A stretch of 64,000 nt of DNA, taken from contig NZ_BCQA01000001.1 of assembly GCF_001748145.1 (NCBI RefSeq), positions 6,164,501 through 6,228,500 of the forward strand. Direction: 5' to 3'. A program made the position numbers and the translations under genes. The DNA comes from Bosea sp. BIWAKO-01. GTDB taxonomy: Bacteria > Pseudomonadota > Alphaproteobacteria > Rhizobiales > Beijerinckiaceae. This document shows positions 34,878 to 43,576 of this stretch, in pieces (the first letter of the stretch is position 1; each line of letters opens with the position of its first letter). Under the pieces are notes generated by a model. It ran no database searches and was not told the DNA's origin. It worked only from the letters and a program-made list of their open reading frames with translations.

Positions 34878-35312
34878 CTAGCGAGCCAGCGGACTATCCC
34901 AGACGAGAAACAGCAGCGCTTTGAGCTGGGCGAAACGCTCCGGCCCAAGTTCGGCGCTCCACTCGCGCTCGATGTCGCACAATACGTAGACCATCTTGGA
35001 GAATGCGGCGTGCCCGCGTTCAGTCAAATAGATCAGACGCGCTCCGCCCTCACCTTGAACGTCGGACCGGACGATATAGCCGAAACCCTCGAGGCTCCTC
35101 AGCAGCTGGTTGATGGCCTGTTTGCTCATGCCGGAGCGCTCGGCGAGCGTGCCCGGGCGAACCTTGTCCGGCCCGGGAAACTGCAGGACCGCCATATGCG
35201 GCAGGCGCAGCTCGTCAAAGCCGGCAGCGTTGAGCTCCATGATAAGCCGGCGCTGGATCGCTTGCGCCGGAACGCGCAGCAGGGCGCCGATCAGCATGTC
35301 CTCGGTTTTCAT
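34878..35312 (-). CDS. MarR-family transcriptional regulator
   Basis: A 144-residue regulator with a winged helix at about 35-110: LPHMAVLQFPGPDKVRPGTL, MSKQAINQLLRSLEGFGYIV and the wing SDVQGEGGARLIYLTERGHA. It is divergent from the cupin gene, with two perfect 17-bp inverted repeats between them, the standard layout for MarR auto- and target repression. I use ATG 35312 (MKTEDML); a TTG two codons upstream is also possible. Both genes sit between inverted IS1182 copies. Confidence 0.9.
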   Translation of the reverse strand: MKTEDMLIGALLRVPAQAIQRRLIMELNAAGFDELRLPHMAVLQFPGPDKVRPGTLAERSGMSKQAINQLLRSLEGFGYIVRSDVQGEGGARLIYLTERGHAAFSKMVYVLCDIEREWSAELGPERFAQLKALLFLVWDSPLAR

Positions 35313-35345
35313 CGGCAAACTTTCGGGGATAGGGCATTGACTTCT

Positions 35346-35386
35346 GGTAAACGGAGTTTACCGTTTACCGGTAAATGTAATTTACC
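35346..35386. promoter_or_regulatory. twin palindromic operators between marR-type and cupin genes
   Basis: GGTAAACGGAGTTTACC (35346-35362) and GGTAAATGTAATTTACC (35370-35386) are both perfect 7-3-7 inverted repeats, 24 bases apart. A third palindrome TTTACCGGTAAA bridges them. They are the likely MarR dimer sites. Confidence 0.85.
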
Positions 35387-35401
35387 AAGGGGGATGGGAC
35401 A

Positions 35402-35878
35402 ATGCCTCAGCCAGTCACAGACCCTCACGTCAATCCTTCCGACGAGACCATCGCCACCAAAGGGCTCGCGGTTCGCTTCTTGTTGGCCGGAGATAACTCG
35501 AACGGCAGCATTGCGGCCTTTGAGCTGATGGTGCCGGCCGCGCAGCGTCTGCCAGCTCCCGCGCACAGCCACGACCATTACGAAGAGACGATCTACGGCG
35601 TAGACGGCGTGCTGACCTGGACCGTCAACGGAAAGCAAATCGATGTCGGGCCGGGACAGGCGTTGTGCATTCCGCGAGGCGCCGTTCATCGGTTCGATAA
35701 CAACGGAAGCAAGGACGCGAAGATGCTCTGCGTGATTACGCCGGCCGCGATCGGTCCGGAGTATTTCCGCGAGGTGTTTGAAGTGGTCAACGCCGCAGCC
35801 GGTGGCCCGCCGGACCGGGCCAGGATGGCGGACATCATGCGCCGTCACGGTCTTACGCCAGCAGCGCCCCAAACATAG
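35402..35878 (+). CDS. cupin-domain protein
   Basis: A 158-residue single cupin. Motif 1 carries His55, His57 and Glu61 or Glu62 (HSHDHYEETIYGVDG); motif 2 is PGQALCIPRGAVHRFDN with His96. These are metal ligands, so a dioxygenase, isomerase or quercetinase-like role is possible. It is presumably repressed by the divergent MarR protein, with its ligand as inducer (inference). GGGGGATGGG precedes ATG 35402. Confidence 0.88.
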   Translation: MPQPVTDPHVNPSDETIATKGLAVRFLLAGDNSNGSIAAFELMVPAAQRLPAPAHSHDHYEETIYGVDGVLTWTVNGKQIDVGPGQALCIPRGAVHRFDNNGSKDAKMLCVITPAAIGPEYFREVFEVVNAAAGGPPDRARMADIMRRHGLTPAAPQT

Positions 35879-36053
35879 AGGCCGCTGAGCCAATAGGCCT
35901 GGAAGGGCCAATTAAGATCACGAGCCGGCACGTTCATGACCACGTTTGGCTGGGTGCCCGGAAGCGGCGTTCCCATTGCCCTGTGCTCGATATGCTCGAA
36001 CCCTAAACTCAGCTTGGGAGGATCTGCGCAGTTGCCAGCGTCAGCTATCCACC

Positions 36054-37601
36054 GAGGCTGTGTGGAAACGGGCTGATCTGGTAGGCTTTCTGGAGCGATC
36101 CGAGGGCTTGCATGGCGCGCTACATCGAAGGCGAGACCCGGCTGCAGAGACTGCTCCTGCCCGACTGTCTTGAGGACTACGTCAGCGAAGATAATCCGGT
36201 CCGGGTGGTGGATGTCTTCATCGACGAACTCGATCTGGGAACGATGGGCTTTGCCGGCCCGGCCTCGACGGGGCGGCCTGGATACCACCCCGCTACCCTT
36301 CTCAAGCTGTACCTCTACGGCTACCTCAACCAGGTTCAGTCGAGCCGCCGGCTGGAGCGCGAGGCCGGCCGCAACGTCGAGGTGATGTGGCTGACGGGCA
36401 AGCTTGCGCCCGACTTCAAGACCATCGCCGACTTTCGCCGTGACAATGGGGCTGCGATCCGGGCTGCCTGCGCGCAGTTCGTCGTGCTGTGCCGCCAACT
36501 CGGCCTTCTGGCAGGCGGCACCGTGGCCGTGGACGGCAGCCGGTTCAAGGCCGTCAACACGCGCGACAAGAACTTCACGCCCGGCGCGATCCGTCGCCGG
36601 ATGGAGCAGGTGGAGGCAAGCATCGCACGCTATCTGTCGCTGCTCGATACGGCCGACCGGCAGGAGGATGACGTCGCGCAGATGCGCAGCATCCGCCTCA
36701 AGGACCGGCTTGATCGCCTGCGTCAGCAGATGCGTGACCTCCAGGCGATGGACCACGTCGTCGCGGTGGCGCCAGACCGTCAGGTCTCGCTGACCGATCC
36801 CGACGCCCGCGCCATGGCCACCAACGGCAAGGGCACTGGCCTCGTCGGCTACAACGTTCAGGCGGCGGTCGACGCCAAACATCATCTGATCGTGGCTCAT
36901 GAGGTCACCAACATCGGCCACGACCGCAGCCAGCTCGCCAGCATGGGGCGTCAGGCAAAGGATGCGACAGGAGCCGGTGCGCTGACTGTGCTGGCCGATC
37001 GCGGCTACTTCTCAGGCGAGGAGGTCCTGGCCTGCGACGAGATCGGCATCTCCGCCATCGTCCCCAAGCCCCTGACATCAGGGGCCAAAGCCGACGGGCG
37101 CTGGGGCAAGCAGGACTTCACCTACGATGCTCCGAGCGACACCTATCGCTGTCCCGCCGGCGAGACGCTCACATGGCGCTTCTCATCGGTCGAGAAGGAT
37201 CTGACACTCCATACCTACTGGGCCGACGGCTGCGGAGCCTGCCTGGTCAAAGACCAATGCACCACCGGCAAGCAGCGCCGCATCAAGCGCTGGGAGCACG
37301 AGGTGGTGATCGAGGCCATGCAGCGCCGGCTCGATCGCATGCCCGACGCCATGCGGATCCGAAGGCGCACGGTCGAGCACGTCTTCGGCACGATCAAGGA
37401 CTGGATGGGCCGAAGTCACTTCCTGACCCGCCACCTCCCCAATGTCGGAACCGAGATGAGCCTCCATGTGCTGGCCTACAATCTCAAGCGGGCCATCGCC
37501 ATCCTCGGCGCGGCGACGTTGATGAAGGCCATGAGAGCCTGACCCTCAGACCCTGTCGCATCGTCAGAGCACGACCCTGAAAGACGTTTCCACACGGCCT
37601 C
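36054..37601 (+). mobile_element. IS1182-family insertion sequence, copy B (1548 bp)
   Basis: Same 1548-bp element in the opposite orientation to copies A, C and D. CACC flanks both sides (36050-36053, 37602-37605), which is GGTG in element orientation. Confidence 0.9.
36112..37542 (+). CDS. IS1182-family transposase (copy B)
   Basis: A 476-residue DDE transposase identical to copy A at protein level. Intact frame. Its orientation makes it divergent from copy A, with the MarR/cupin pair in between, so recombination between A and B could invert that 1.4-kb segment. Confidence 0.95.
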   Translation: MARYIEGETRLQRLLLPDCLEDYVSEDNPVRVVDVFIDELDLGTMGFAGPASTGRPGYHPATLLKLYLYGYLNQVQSSRRLEREAGRNVEVMWLTGKLAPDFKTIADFRRDNGAAIRAACAQFVVLCRQLGLLAGGTVAVDGSRFKAVNTRDKNFTPGAIRRRMEQVEASIARYLSLLDTADRQEDDVAQMRSIRLKDRLDRLRQQMRDLQAMDHVVAVAPDRQVSLTDPDARAMATNGKGTGLVGYNVQAAVDAKHHLIVAHEVTNIGHDRSQLASMGRQAKDATGAGALTVLADRGYFSGEEVLACDEIGISAIVPKPLTSGAKADGRWGKQDFTYDAPSDTYRCPAGETLTWRFSSVEKDLTLHTYWADGCGACLVKDQCTTGKQRRIKRWEHEVVIEAMQRRLDRMPDAMRIRRRTVEHVFGTIKDWMGRSHFLTRHLPNVGTEMSLHVLAYNLKRAIAILGAATLMKAMRA

Positions 37602-37625
37602 CACCCAACTTGGCCGTGCGCTAGC

Positions 37626-37725
37626 ACTGCAGCTATCCGTCAGCCTCGCGCCATTTGCGGACATCGGCGCATTGCCCAGAAGCCGACGCTTCGCGTGTGC
37701 TGGCCAGAGTTCCGCTCTCGACCTA
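37626..37725 (+). repeat. dispersed intergenic repeat, fullest copy
   Basis: About 100 bases: CACTGCAGCTATCCGTCAGC, GCCATTTGCGGACATCGGC, ATTGCCCAGAAGCCGACGC, GCCAGAGTTCCGCTCTCGAC. It lies just outside IS copy B. Related copies are at 34690-34767 and around the IS110 element. Confidence 0.7.
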
Positions 37726-37893
37726 TTTGAGACAATTGAAGATCGGGGACCGGCGACTGAAGTTGGCGGCGAATTCGACCATGCCGCTGACGAGAACCCA
37801 TTAGCGATTATCTCGGAGCCTTCGCTTGCCTTAGGGCCTTCGGCGGCGAACATTTACGACACGCATCGGGTTCTGATTGAGGCAGGGCGCTCA

Positions 37894-38544
37894 TCAGCGG
37901 GTAGCCGCAGCTTCCAGCTTTTGAATCTCAAGGGCCAACTCCACACGGTTTCGGACGTTTAGCTTGGCCATCAGGTTGGTGATGTAACCCTTGACAGTCT
38001 TGGCGCTGAGCGACAGCTCGCGGGCGATCTCGCTGTTCATCTTTCCGAGCAGCAGCAATTTGACGATCTGCTCCTCTCGAATGCTGAGCTTGTTGCTCAT
38101 CGCCTTCTGTCGTTCGAGAGCCTTGTCCTGCAAGGCACCGATCATCTTGATTGCGAGGGCGGGCGTGACATAAACGTCGCCGCGCTGCGCGGCTTGAAGG
38201 GCCTGGAACAGATCCTCTCCCGGGCTGCCTTTCAATACATGGCCCTTGGCTCCGGCATCCAGAGCCCTGATCGCATCATCGGGGCTGGTCGAGGCTGTGA
38301 ACACGATGATTTTCATCTCGGGAGCGATCTTCAGCGCGTCCGCAATCGCCTGAAAGACATCCCCCGCCATATTGAGATCGACGATCATCTCATCGGGGTG
38401 ATGGGTCCTGGCGATCGACACGATATGATCCGCGACATTCCCGGTCGCGGTGAGTGTGAAGTCGCCCCGTCGTTTCAGCAGCGCGGAAATCCCCTCCATC
38501 AGCAAAGGATGATCATCGACGATTGCAATGGAAAGGTCCGGCAT
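37894..38544 (-). CDS. NarL/FixJ-family response regulator
   Basis: A 216-residue regulator closely paralogous to the one at 19360. The receiver has Asp10-Asp11 and Asp56 (MIVDLNMAG), followed by FTASTSPDDAIRALDAGAKG. The LuxR helix-turn-helix is at about 150-212 (SIREEQIVKLLLLGKMNSEIA). ATG 38544 aligns with the paralogue's start. No kinase is adjacent. A hairpin (38712-38729) lies upstream in the leader region. Confidence 0.9.
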   Translation of the reverse strand: MPDLSIAIVDDHPLLMEGISALLKRRGDFTLTATGNVADHIVSIARTHHPDEMIVDLNMAGDVFQAIADALKIAPEMKIIVFTASTSPDDAIRALDAGAKGHVLKGSPGEDLFQALQAAQRGDVYVTPALAIKMIGALQDKALERQKAMSNKLSIREEQIVKLLLLGKMNSEIARELSLSAKTVKGYITNLMAKLNVRNRVELALEIQKLEAAATR

Positions 38545-38830
38545 GGTCACGACCCCTGCACTTTTACGTGTAAGGCGCAGCATTTTTTCACATAAACTGA
38601 TCAGCGCAGCTGTCGTTGACCTATATCAAGCTCGAAGCGCTTTCTGGGCAGGCCGGTCTGCGATCCAGCCAACGAGCAAGAGTGGCCTAAAGCAGAAGGT
38701 CTGGTTCAATAGGGGCGAGTGATCGCCCCGGGGGGGCCACTGAGACATTTTTTAGTGCCCCAACAACTGTTGGCCCAGGAGGCGAATTTTCGAGAAGATG
38801 CTGCGTGCGCTGTGGCGTTGCCCCTCGAGC

Positions 38831-39148
38831 TCAATCGAAACCTTCAACTTCATCGGCTTCGTCGTCAGACAACAGTTTTGTGAGCAGGACGTACCGGTTC
38901 AGGGAGGCCATGCTGATATCGCGCAAGCATCTCTCCTTAAGTTTGAAAGCTTCTGCTCGGACGACTGCGCGCAGTTCTGCTGAATGGATACGGAACTGTT
39001 CGCTTTCCTCCAGCATGCGGTGAAGAGTGCGGTCCCATGGGACGCATGTTTTGGATTGAAATGTTTTCGGCCCGACAGCATCGAGGGCCATTGCATTGAT
39101 GCACGACACGAAGATCGAGCCCCCAACCATCGCGATAATAATTCGCAT
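38831..39148 (-). CDS. putative secreted hypothetical protein
   Basis: A 105-residue protein with a hydrophobic N-terminus (IIIAMVGGSIFVSCINAMA) suited to a signal peptide. The mature part is helical and charged (RTLHRMLEESEQFRIHSAEL), with a single Cys pair and an acidic end. ATG 39148 is chosen for GAGG about 9 bases upstream; a GTG five codons earlier is possible. No family is recognised. Confidence 0.5.
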   Translation of the reverse strand: MRIIIAMVGGSIFVSCINAMALDAVGPKTFQSKTCVPWDRTLHRMLEESEQFRIHSAELRAVVRAEAFKLKERCLRDISMASLNRYVLLTKLLSDDEADEVEGFD

Positions 39149-39604
39149 GAGACGATACCTCACAAGCGGATCTGGTCTTGTTTGTATGCAATGCGGCAGA
39201 TTTGGACCAAACGCGTGATGTTGATTTGTAGCAACATGATATGAATCATATAAATAATGGGCAATTTTATCGTTATTATTTATAGAATAAATACTATATT
39301 CTCCGTAGTCGGAGATAATCTTATTATTCTTATGTTTATGTTATAAAAAGAAGATTTTTTCAAAGGCAATTACGCATCATGCAGCGCTAATGTCTCGAAT
39401 TATGGCGCCAATATTTGATATATTTGCAATAGTTCTCCACCTCAATGCTGGAGCAGTGACATTTCATGATCTGCAAAGTGTCACGGTTTGGAGGTGCTGA
39501 ACGCTAAATTCGTGCTGCGCTGCACATTTCGTTGCGGAATCTGTCTCGACACCGCGCATTGTGTCTCGGATGTTGAGATAAAGGTTGCCGAGCGAGGGAT
39601 GCAG
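39149..39604. other. AT-rich intergenic region before an AraC gene
   Basis: About 39230-39440 is the most AT-rich stretch of the window, with runs such as ATAAATAATGGG and TATTTATAGAATAAATAC. It probably carries promoters for the divergent genes on either side. No gene is supported. Confidence 0.5.
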
Positions 39605-40645
39605 ATGGCCACGCCGACAATTGATATGGATCGCTTGGCGATGTTCGACCTCGTCAGGGCGAAAGAGCCGGGTGACATCAGCGGGAAGACGCAGGTAATG
39701 GAACGCGGCGTTAAGTCCAGCCGCGTCTTCACGTATCAACTGCAGGATCGCACGTTATGGCGAACGCGGTTCGATCGGCCAATTTTCACTTTGGCGACAC
39801 GCTGCTCAGGTTCGATCCTGGCGAGCTACGCTGACAACAGCTTCGCAATGGACGTTTCCGTCGATGGCGACGATGGCGAGCTCTATTGTTTCACGTCGAT
39901 TCTGAGCGGCCATGCGACCTTGCACAGGACCATGGTCGGCCACGGTTCCGGCCTCGCCTGGAGGCCTGGCCCGGGTACGACGCTATCCGTGAGCGACAGC
40001 AACGCGCGAACAAACGTCTTCTTGAAAGTGAGCGAGATGGAAGGCGCACTCGAACACTTGCTCGACGAGCATCTACGTCAGCCGCTTCATTTCGAACCAA
40101 CGCTTGACTGGAACACCGGGCCGGCGGCGAGCCTCAAGCGTCATCTCGACTTTGTCATAGAGGAGTTTCAGCGAGCGGATGGCATCTTCGCGAACGCCGT
40201 TGGGCTCGCATCCCTGACCGATTTGCTCATCTCGCTCGCGCTCCGTGGCGCGCCGCATAATCACAGTGGTCGGCTCGCGATCACCGCTACAAGCGCAGTC
40301 CCGGCATATATCCGGCGAGCGGAAGAATTTATGCGTGCCCATGGCACAGAGCCGATCCGCATGGGGCAGGTTGCGGCTGCCGCCGGATGCAGCCGGCGAA
40401 CGCTTGAGGCCGTGTTCAATCGTTTTCGCGACCAGACGCCGTTAGCCGCTCTCCATCGTATTCGACTCGACCTGGTAAGAGATGAACTGGCCAACCGCTC
40501 GACTGAGGCGGTTGTCAGCGAAGTTGCCCGCCGACACGGCTTCACGAATTTGGCGCGGTTTGTGACCGCATATCGCCGCCGGTTTGGTGAGGCCCCCAAA
40601 GAGACCGCTCGGCATACGCTCAAAGGGCGGTGGCGGCCGGGCTAG
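39605..40645 (+). CDS. AraC-family transcriptional regulator
   Basis: A 346-residue regulator. The N-terminal part resembles the AraC-binding-like domain of RhaS/FeaR-type regulators. Two helix-turn-helix units occupy about 240-340 (MGQVAAAAGCSRRTLEAVFN, SEVARRHGFTNLARFVTAYR, then RFGEAPKE). A GAPHNHSGRLA linker is shared with the AraC gene at 44674. GAGGG 6 bases before ATG 39605 supports this start; an ATG at 39599 is an alternative, and the frame extends further upstream without a match. Confidence 0.85.
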   Translation: MATPTIDMDRLAMFDLVRAKEPGDISGKTQVMERGVKSSRVFTYQLQDRTLWRTRFDRPIFTLATRCSGSILASYADNSFAMDVSVDGDDGELYCFTSILSGHATLHRTMVGHGSGLAWRPGPGTTLSVSDSNARTNVFLKVSEMEGALEHLLDEHLRQPLHFEPTLDWNTGPAASLKRHLDFVIEEFQRADGIFANAVGLASLTDLLISLALRGAPHNHSGRLAITATSAVPAYIRRAEEFMRAHGTEPIRMGQVAAAAGCSRRTLEAVFNRFRDQTPLAALHRIRLDLVRDELANRSTEAVVSEVARRHGFTNLARFVTAYRRRFGEAPKETARHTLKGRWRPG

Positions 40646-41099
40646 GCGCGGTTTGCGTGGTCGCTTCGGTGCTTTCCTACGTCCGTTCTGAGGTAATGGC
40701 CTAACGTCGGCAGTTTGGCGCGAGCCAGCCTAACTGGGACGCCGAGATCAACTTCCGCTCTCCACTCAACCCAGCCGATGCGCGACATGATCGCCAGCCG
40801 TCAGCCGTGCGCCAACTGCAGACATTGGACCGGCGCCAGAAAGCGGACCTACGCCGAGCAGCCGCGCGTTAAGGCTCGAACCGCCCATCTCGGACCTTCC
40901 GAAGGTCTGCTACCCGGCACGTCGGGGCAGGCCGAGCCATGTGCTGCGTAATTCGACGCCGCCCGTCCGGGCCCCGAAATTGCCTGTCAAAGACGCCTGA
41001 TCGCGGCCTTTGGCGTCCGCATATGAAAGCTGCGGCGATCGCTTGCCTTCGGATCAATGTCATCCAGGATGACAGCGCAATTCCTACCGGAGTGGGCAA
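40646..41099. other. intergenic region with decayed repeat sequence
   Basis: No gene is supported. Scattered fragments such as CCTTTGGCGTCCGCATATG and GACCTTCCGAAGG resemble decayed copies of the dispersed intergenic repeats. Confidence 0.4.
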
Positions 41100-41510
41100 A
41101 TGTACAAACACATTCTGATTGCTACAGACGACTCCGAGCTTGCTCGCAAGGGTCTTGAGCATGGCTTGGCGCTCGCCAAGCCGCTCGGGGCGAAAGTCAC
41201 CGTTCTGACCGTTTCGGAGCCCCAGCGCTCGGAGATGACGCATGCAGCCCGCCAGCAGATTGATGCGTTCATGAGGGATCGCCTTGCCTCCATCGGGCAG
41301 CACGCGTTCGAAGGCGGCGTCACGGTAGATCTGGAACACGAGATCGATGTTTCCCCAGCCGCGGCAATCATCCGATTGGCCAAGCTCAAGGGTTGCGATC
41401 TCGTCGTGATGTCCTCTCATGGCCGGCGCGGCATACAGAAGGTCGTGCTCGGGAGCCAGACGTCAGAGGTGTTGGCAATTACGACCATCCCGGTGCTGGT
41501 GATCCGGTAG
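41100..41510 (+). CDS. single-domain universal stress protein
   Basis: A 136-residue UspA-type protein. It opens with YKHILIATDDSELARKGLEH and ends with the nucleotide-binding loop SSHGRRG...LGSQTSEVL, where the first glycine of G-2x-G-9x-G-S is Ser. It is probably an ATP-binding stress protein. An IS6 fragment begins within a few bases of its stop. Confidence 0.92.
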   Translation: MYKHILIATDDSELARKGLEHGLALAKPLGAKVTVLTVSEPQRSEMTHAARQQIDAFMRDRLASIGQHAFEGGVTVDLEHEIDVSPAAAIIRLAKLKGCDLVVMSSHGRRGIQKVVLGSQTSEVLAITTIPVLVIR

Positions 41511-41525
41511 TCGAAGGTGTCGTCG

Positions 41526-41840
41526 TCGCGATCGTGGGGAAGAAGCATTGGTTGTGGCGGGCCATCGACCAGGATGGCTATGTCCTCGACGAGATCCTGC
41601 AGACCCGGCGCGACACCATGGCGGCGAAGCGTCTGCTGCGGCGCTTTCTGAAGAAGCATGGCTGTCCACCTCGGCGCATGATCACGGATAAGCTTGGCTC
41701 CTATGCCGCGGCCCGGCGTCAAATCATGCCGGGGATCGAGCATCGTGCCCACAAGGGGCTCAACAATCGGGCGGATAACTCGCACCTGCCTTTGCAAAAA
41801 CGAGAACGGGCGATGCAGCACTTTCGCTCACCGGGCGCCC
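41526..41840 (+). pseudogene. IS6-family transposase fragment
   Basis: The frame reads GKKHWLWRAIDQDGYVLDE, RRFLKKHGCPPRRMITDKLG and NSHLPLQKRERAMQHFRSPG, the C-terminal half of an IS6/IS26-type transposase. The N-terminal DDE part is absent and the family end is lost at about 41840, where an IS3 fragment begins. Confidence 0.8.
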
Positions 41841-42061
41841 TGCCTCTCGAACTGAAGCGGGCTGATGAAGTTGAGCGCCGAATGGCGCCGGACGGGATTG
41901 TAGAAGCCATCGATATAGCGGCCGATTGCGGCGGTCGCCTCGGCGCGGGTCTGGAAGACGGTGCGCCAGACGTCGCTTTTGAGCGTCTTGAAGAAAGTCT
42001 CAACCAGACGAACGGCTTCAGCCTCGAATTCCTTCCCGAGCCGGCGTTGCGGCTTGCCCAT
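41828..42061 (-). pseudogene. internally deleted IS3-family transposase
   Basis: A 77-residue frame that starts like an IS3 orfA (GKEFEAEAVRLVET) and jumps in frame to the end of orfB (FFKTLKSDVW, then GFYNPVRRHSALNFISPLQF). The central part, including the DDE residues, is deleted. It overlaps the end of the IS6 fragment by a few bases. Confidence 0.8.
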
Positions 42062-42079
42062 GAAATGCTCCTCCTTCCT

Positions 42080-42394
42080 TCAGAAGAGCTCTCCAATTTG
42101 GCGAGGCAAGTCCACGCCGCAGCTTCGCCTTTTCAATGCCGTCAAACCCAAAATGGTCAAGCAGGCGACGGCATTGAGGCCGAAGACCGCAGCCATGGCC
42201 AAATCATCGATCGCCAGCAGCGCATAAGCCACGGTGGTGAGATGCGAGATGGCGAACAAGCTCCAGGTCGCATAGGAAACGGCCTGAGCTCCATCCCGAT
42301 CCCTGACGATACGCAGGATCTGCGGCAGATAGGCGAAGGCCCGGACGGCATTGCAGAGCGTGAACGCCATCGTGACGAATTCGGCTGTGCTCAT
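42080..42394 (-). CDS. PQ-loop/SemiSWEET-like small membrane protein
   Basis: A 104-residue protein with about three transmembrane helices and a PQ motif in YLPQILRIVRDRDGAQAVSY. This matches the SWEET/PQ-loop family, whose bacterial members dimerise to move sugars. ATG 42394 (MSTAEFVTMAF) begins the first helix; the longer upstream frame is polar and unlike the family. Substrate unknown. Confidence 0.7.
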   Translation of the reverse strand: MSTAEFVTMAFTLCNAVRAFAYLPQILRIVRDRDGAQAVSYATWSLFAISHLTTVAYALLAIDDLAMAAVFGLNAVACLTILGLTALKRRSCGVDLPRQIGELF

Positions 42395-42422
42395 CGTCGT
42401 GTGCCTCGCATCAGTTGCGCAT

Positions 42423-42722
42423 TCACCGTCGGCCATCGGCCCCGGCGAGCCTGGCATCGAGCCCCGCATAGATCGCGACTGCGTCCGCACCTCGTCCCTC
42501 ACGACAGGCGCGGCGAGCCAGAAGCTGATCCATCGCGGCCTGCGCCACGGCTTCGTCGGGCAAGGCGCGCTCCTCGCCGCGCCTCTCGATGAGCGTCGAG
42601 ATCGTGAGGTCGCGCGATGCGCAATCCCGGAGCACGGCGTCGTCGGCCTGCCCCGACGTGGCGATCATGGTGCTGGCGATTGCAAGAACGATGGCGGCGC
42701 TGCGGGCTCGGTATTTGAACAT
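42423..42722 (-). CDS. small putative periplasmic protein
   Basis: A 99-residue protein with a clear signal peptide (residues 1-31, ARSAAIVLAIASTMIATSGQA-DD). The mature part has Cys residues in RDCASRDLT and ARRACREG that may form a disulfide. It lies 28 bases upstream of the PQ-loop gene on the same strand. Function unknown. Confidence 0.6.
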   Translation of the reverse strand: MFKYRARSAAIVLAIASTMIATSGQADDAVLRDCASRDLTISTLIERRGEERALPDEAVAQAAMDQLLARRACREGRGADAVAIYAGLDARLAGADGRR

Positions 42723-43015
42723 GACGGATCTCCGCATTGGATCGTTGGGGTCTGTCTTACCGTCCGGTCGCTCCGGCCGTGGACGTCTTGCCTGAAGAAC
42801 CTGCGCCTGACGGCGTCGAGTGCCGTGAGCCCCATCGCCACAGATGCCTGCTCGAGAGGGTGTGGAAGCGTCGCTAGGGCGTTCGTTGTCCTATTCGTCC
42901 AAGCATGAGTGCTTGCGAAAGGGCGACCTTTCAGAGCCCAGCAAGGGCCTCGCCGGGAGCAAGAACGTGATCTGTCTCCTGCATTCTCGCTCGCGCAATC
43001 GGCAAGCCCAATTTC

Positions 43016-43414
43016 TCACAATGCGGAGTTCGTTGCGCGCAATCGATCAACGACTTCGGAGAGGACGTACCATACGAAGTTCGGGGTCGTCTCGATCATG
43101 AAGCGGAACTGCCTCGGGGTCACCAAGGCAATCTCGCACGCCTCGACAGCCTTTGCCGTCGCCGTGCGTTGCTTGTTGTCGATGAGCGAAACAATGCCAA
43201 ACGGCCGGCCCTCGCCGACCTCTTCGATGAGCTTGCCGTGGCTGGTCACCTCGACCTTTCCGCTCAGAACGATGTAGGCGTGGGAGGCTTCGTCCCCCTC
43301 TCGAAAGACCGTATCACCGGCGGCATAATTGATGACGGTTCCCAAGCCGCGAGCCATTTGGCGAAAGTCGATGGGTTGGGCGGCTAGTCCTGTGGTCGAG
43401 GCAAGGTGGTTCAT
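43016..43414 (-). CDS. stand-alone cyclic nucleotide-binding domain protein (Crp-like, no HTH)
   Basis: A 132-residue protein consisting of a cNMP-binding beta-roll (INYAAGDTVFREGDEASHAY, IVLSGKVEV, GRPFGIVSLIDNKQRTATAK) plus a C-terminal helix (FVWYVLSEVVDRLRATN). The DNA-binding domain of Crp/Fnr proteins is absent, and the frame ends naturally. Such proteins may regulate a partner. Confidence 0.85.
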   Translation of the reverse strand: MNHLASTTGLAAQPIDFRQMARGLGTVINYAAGDTVFREGDEASHAYIVLSGKVEVTSHGKLIEEVGEGRPFGIVSLIDNKQRTATAKAVEACEIALVTPRQFRFMIETTPNFVWYVLSEVVDRLRATNSAL

Positions 43415-43576
43415 GAAGCACCTTTTCCTAGAGGAAGTCCGGTTGCGACATCTAGCAGGCTCCAGTCAGCCTGCCGCGGCGCTAAGCCGGCTTCTATGCG
43501 GAAAGCGAAAGAATAGGACAATTCGCGCAAACATCGCGAAAGCGGCGATGCGCCCCAGGCCTGCGTGGCACCCCGA

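Noticed and set aside
33097..37601. Composite transposon formed by IS copies A and B around the MarR/cupin genes
   Set aside because: The outer flanks are GGTG on the left and CACC on the right, not a direct repeat, and each copy has its own duplication. Independent insertions fit better.
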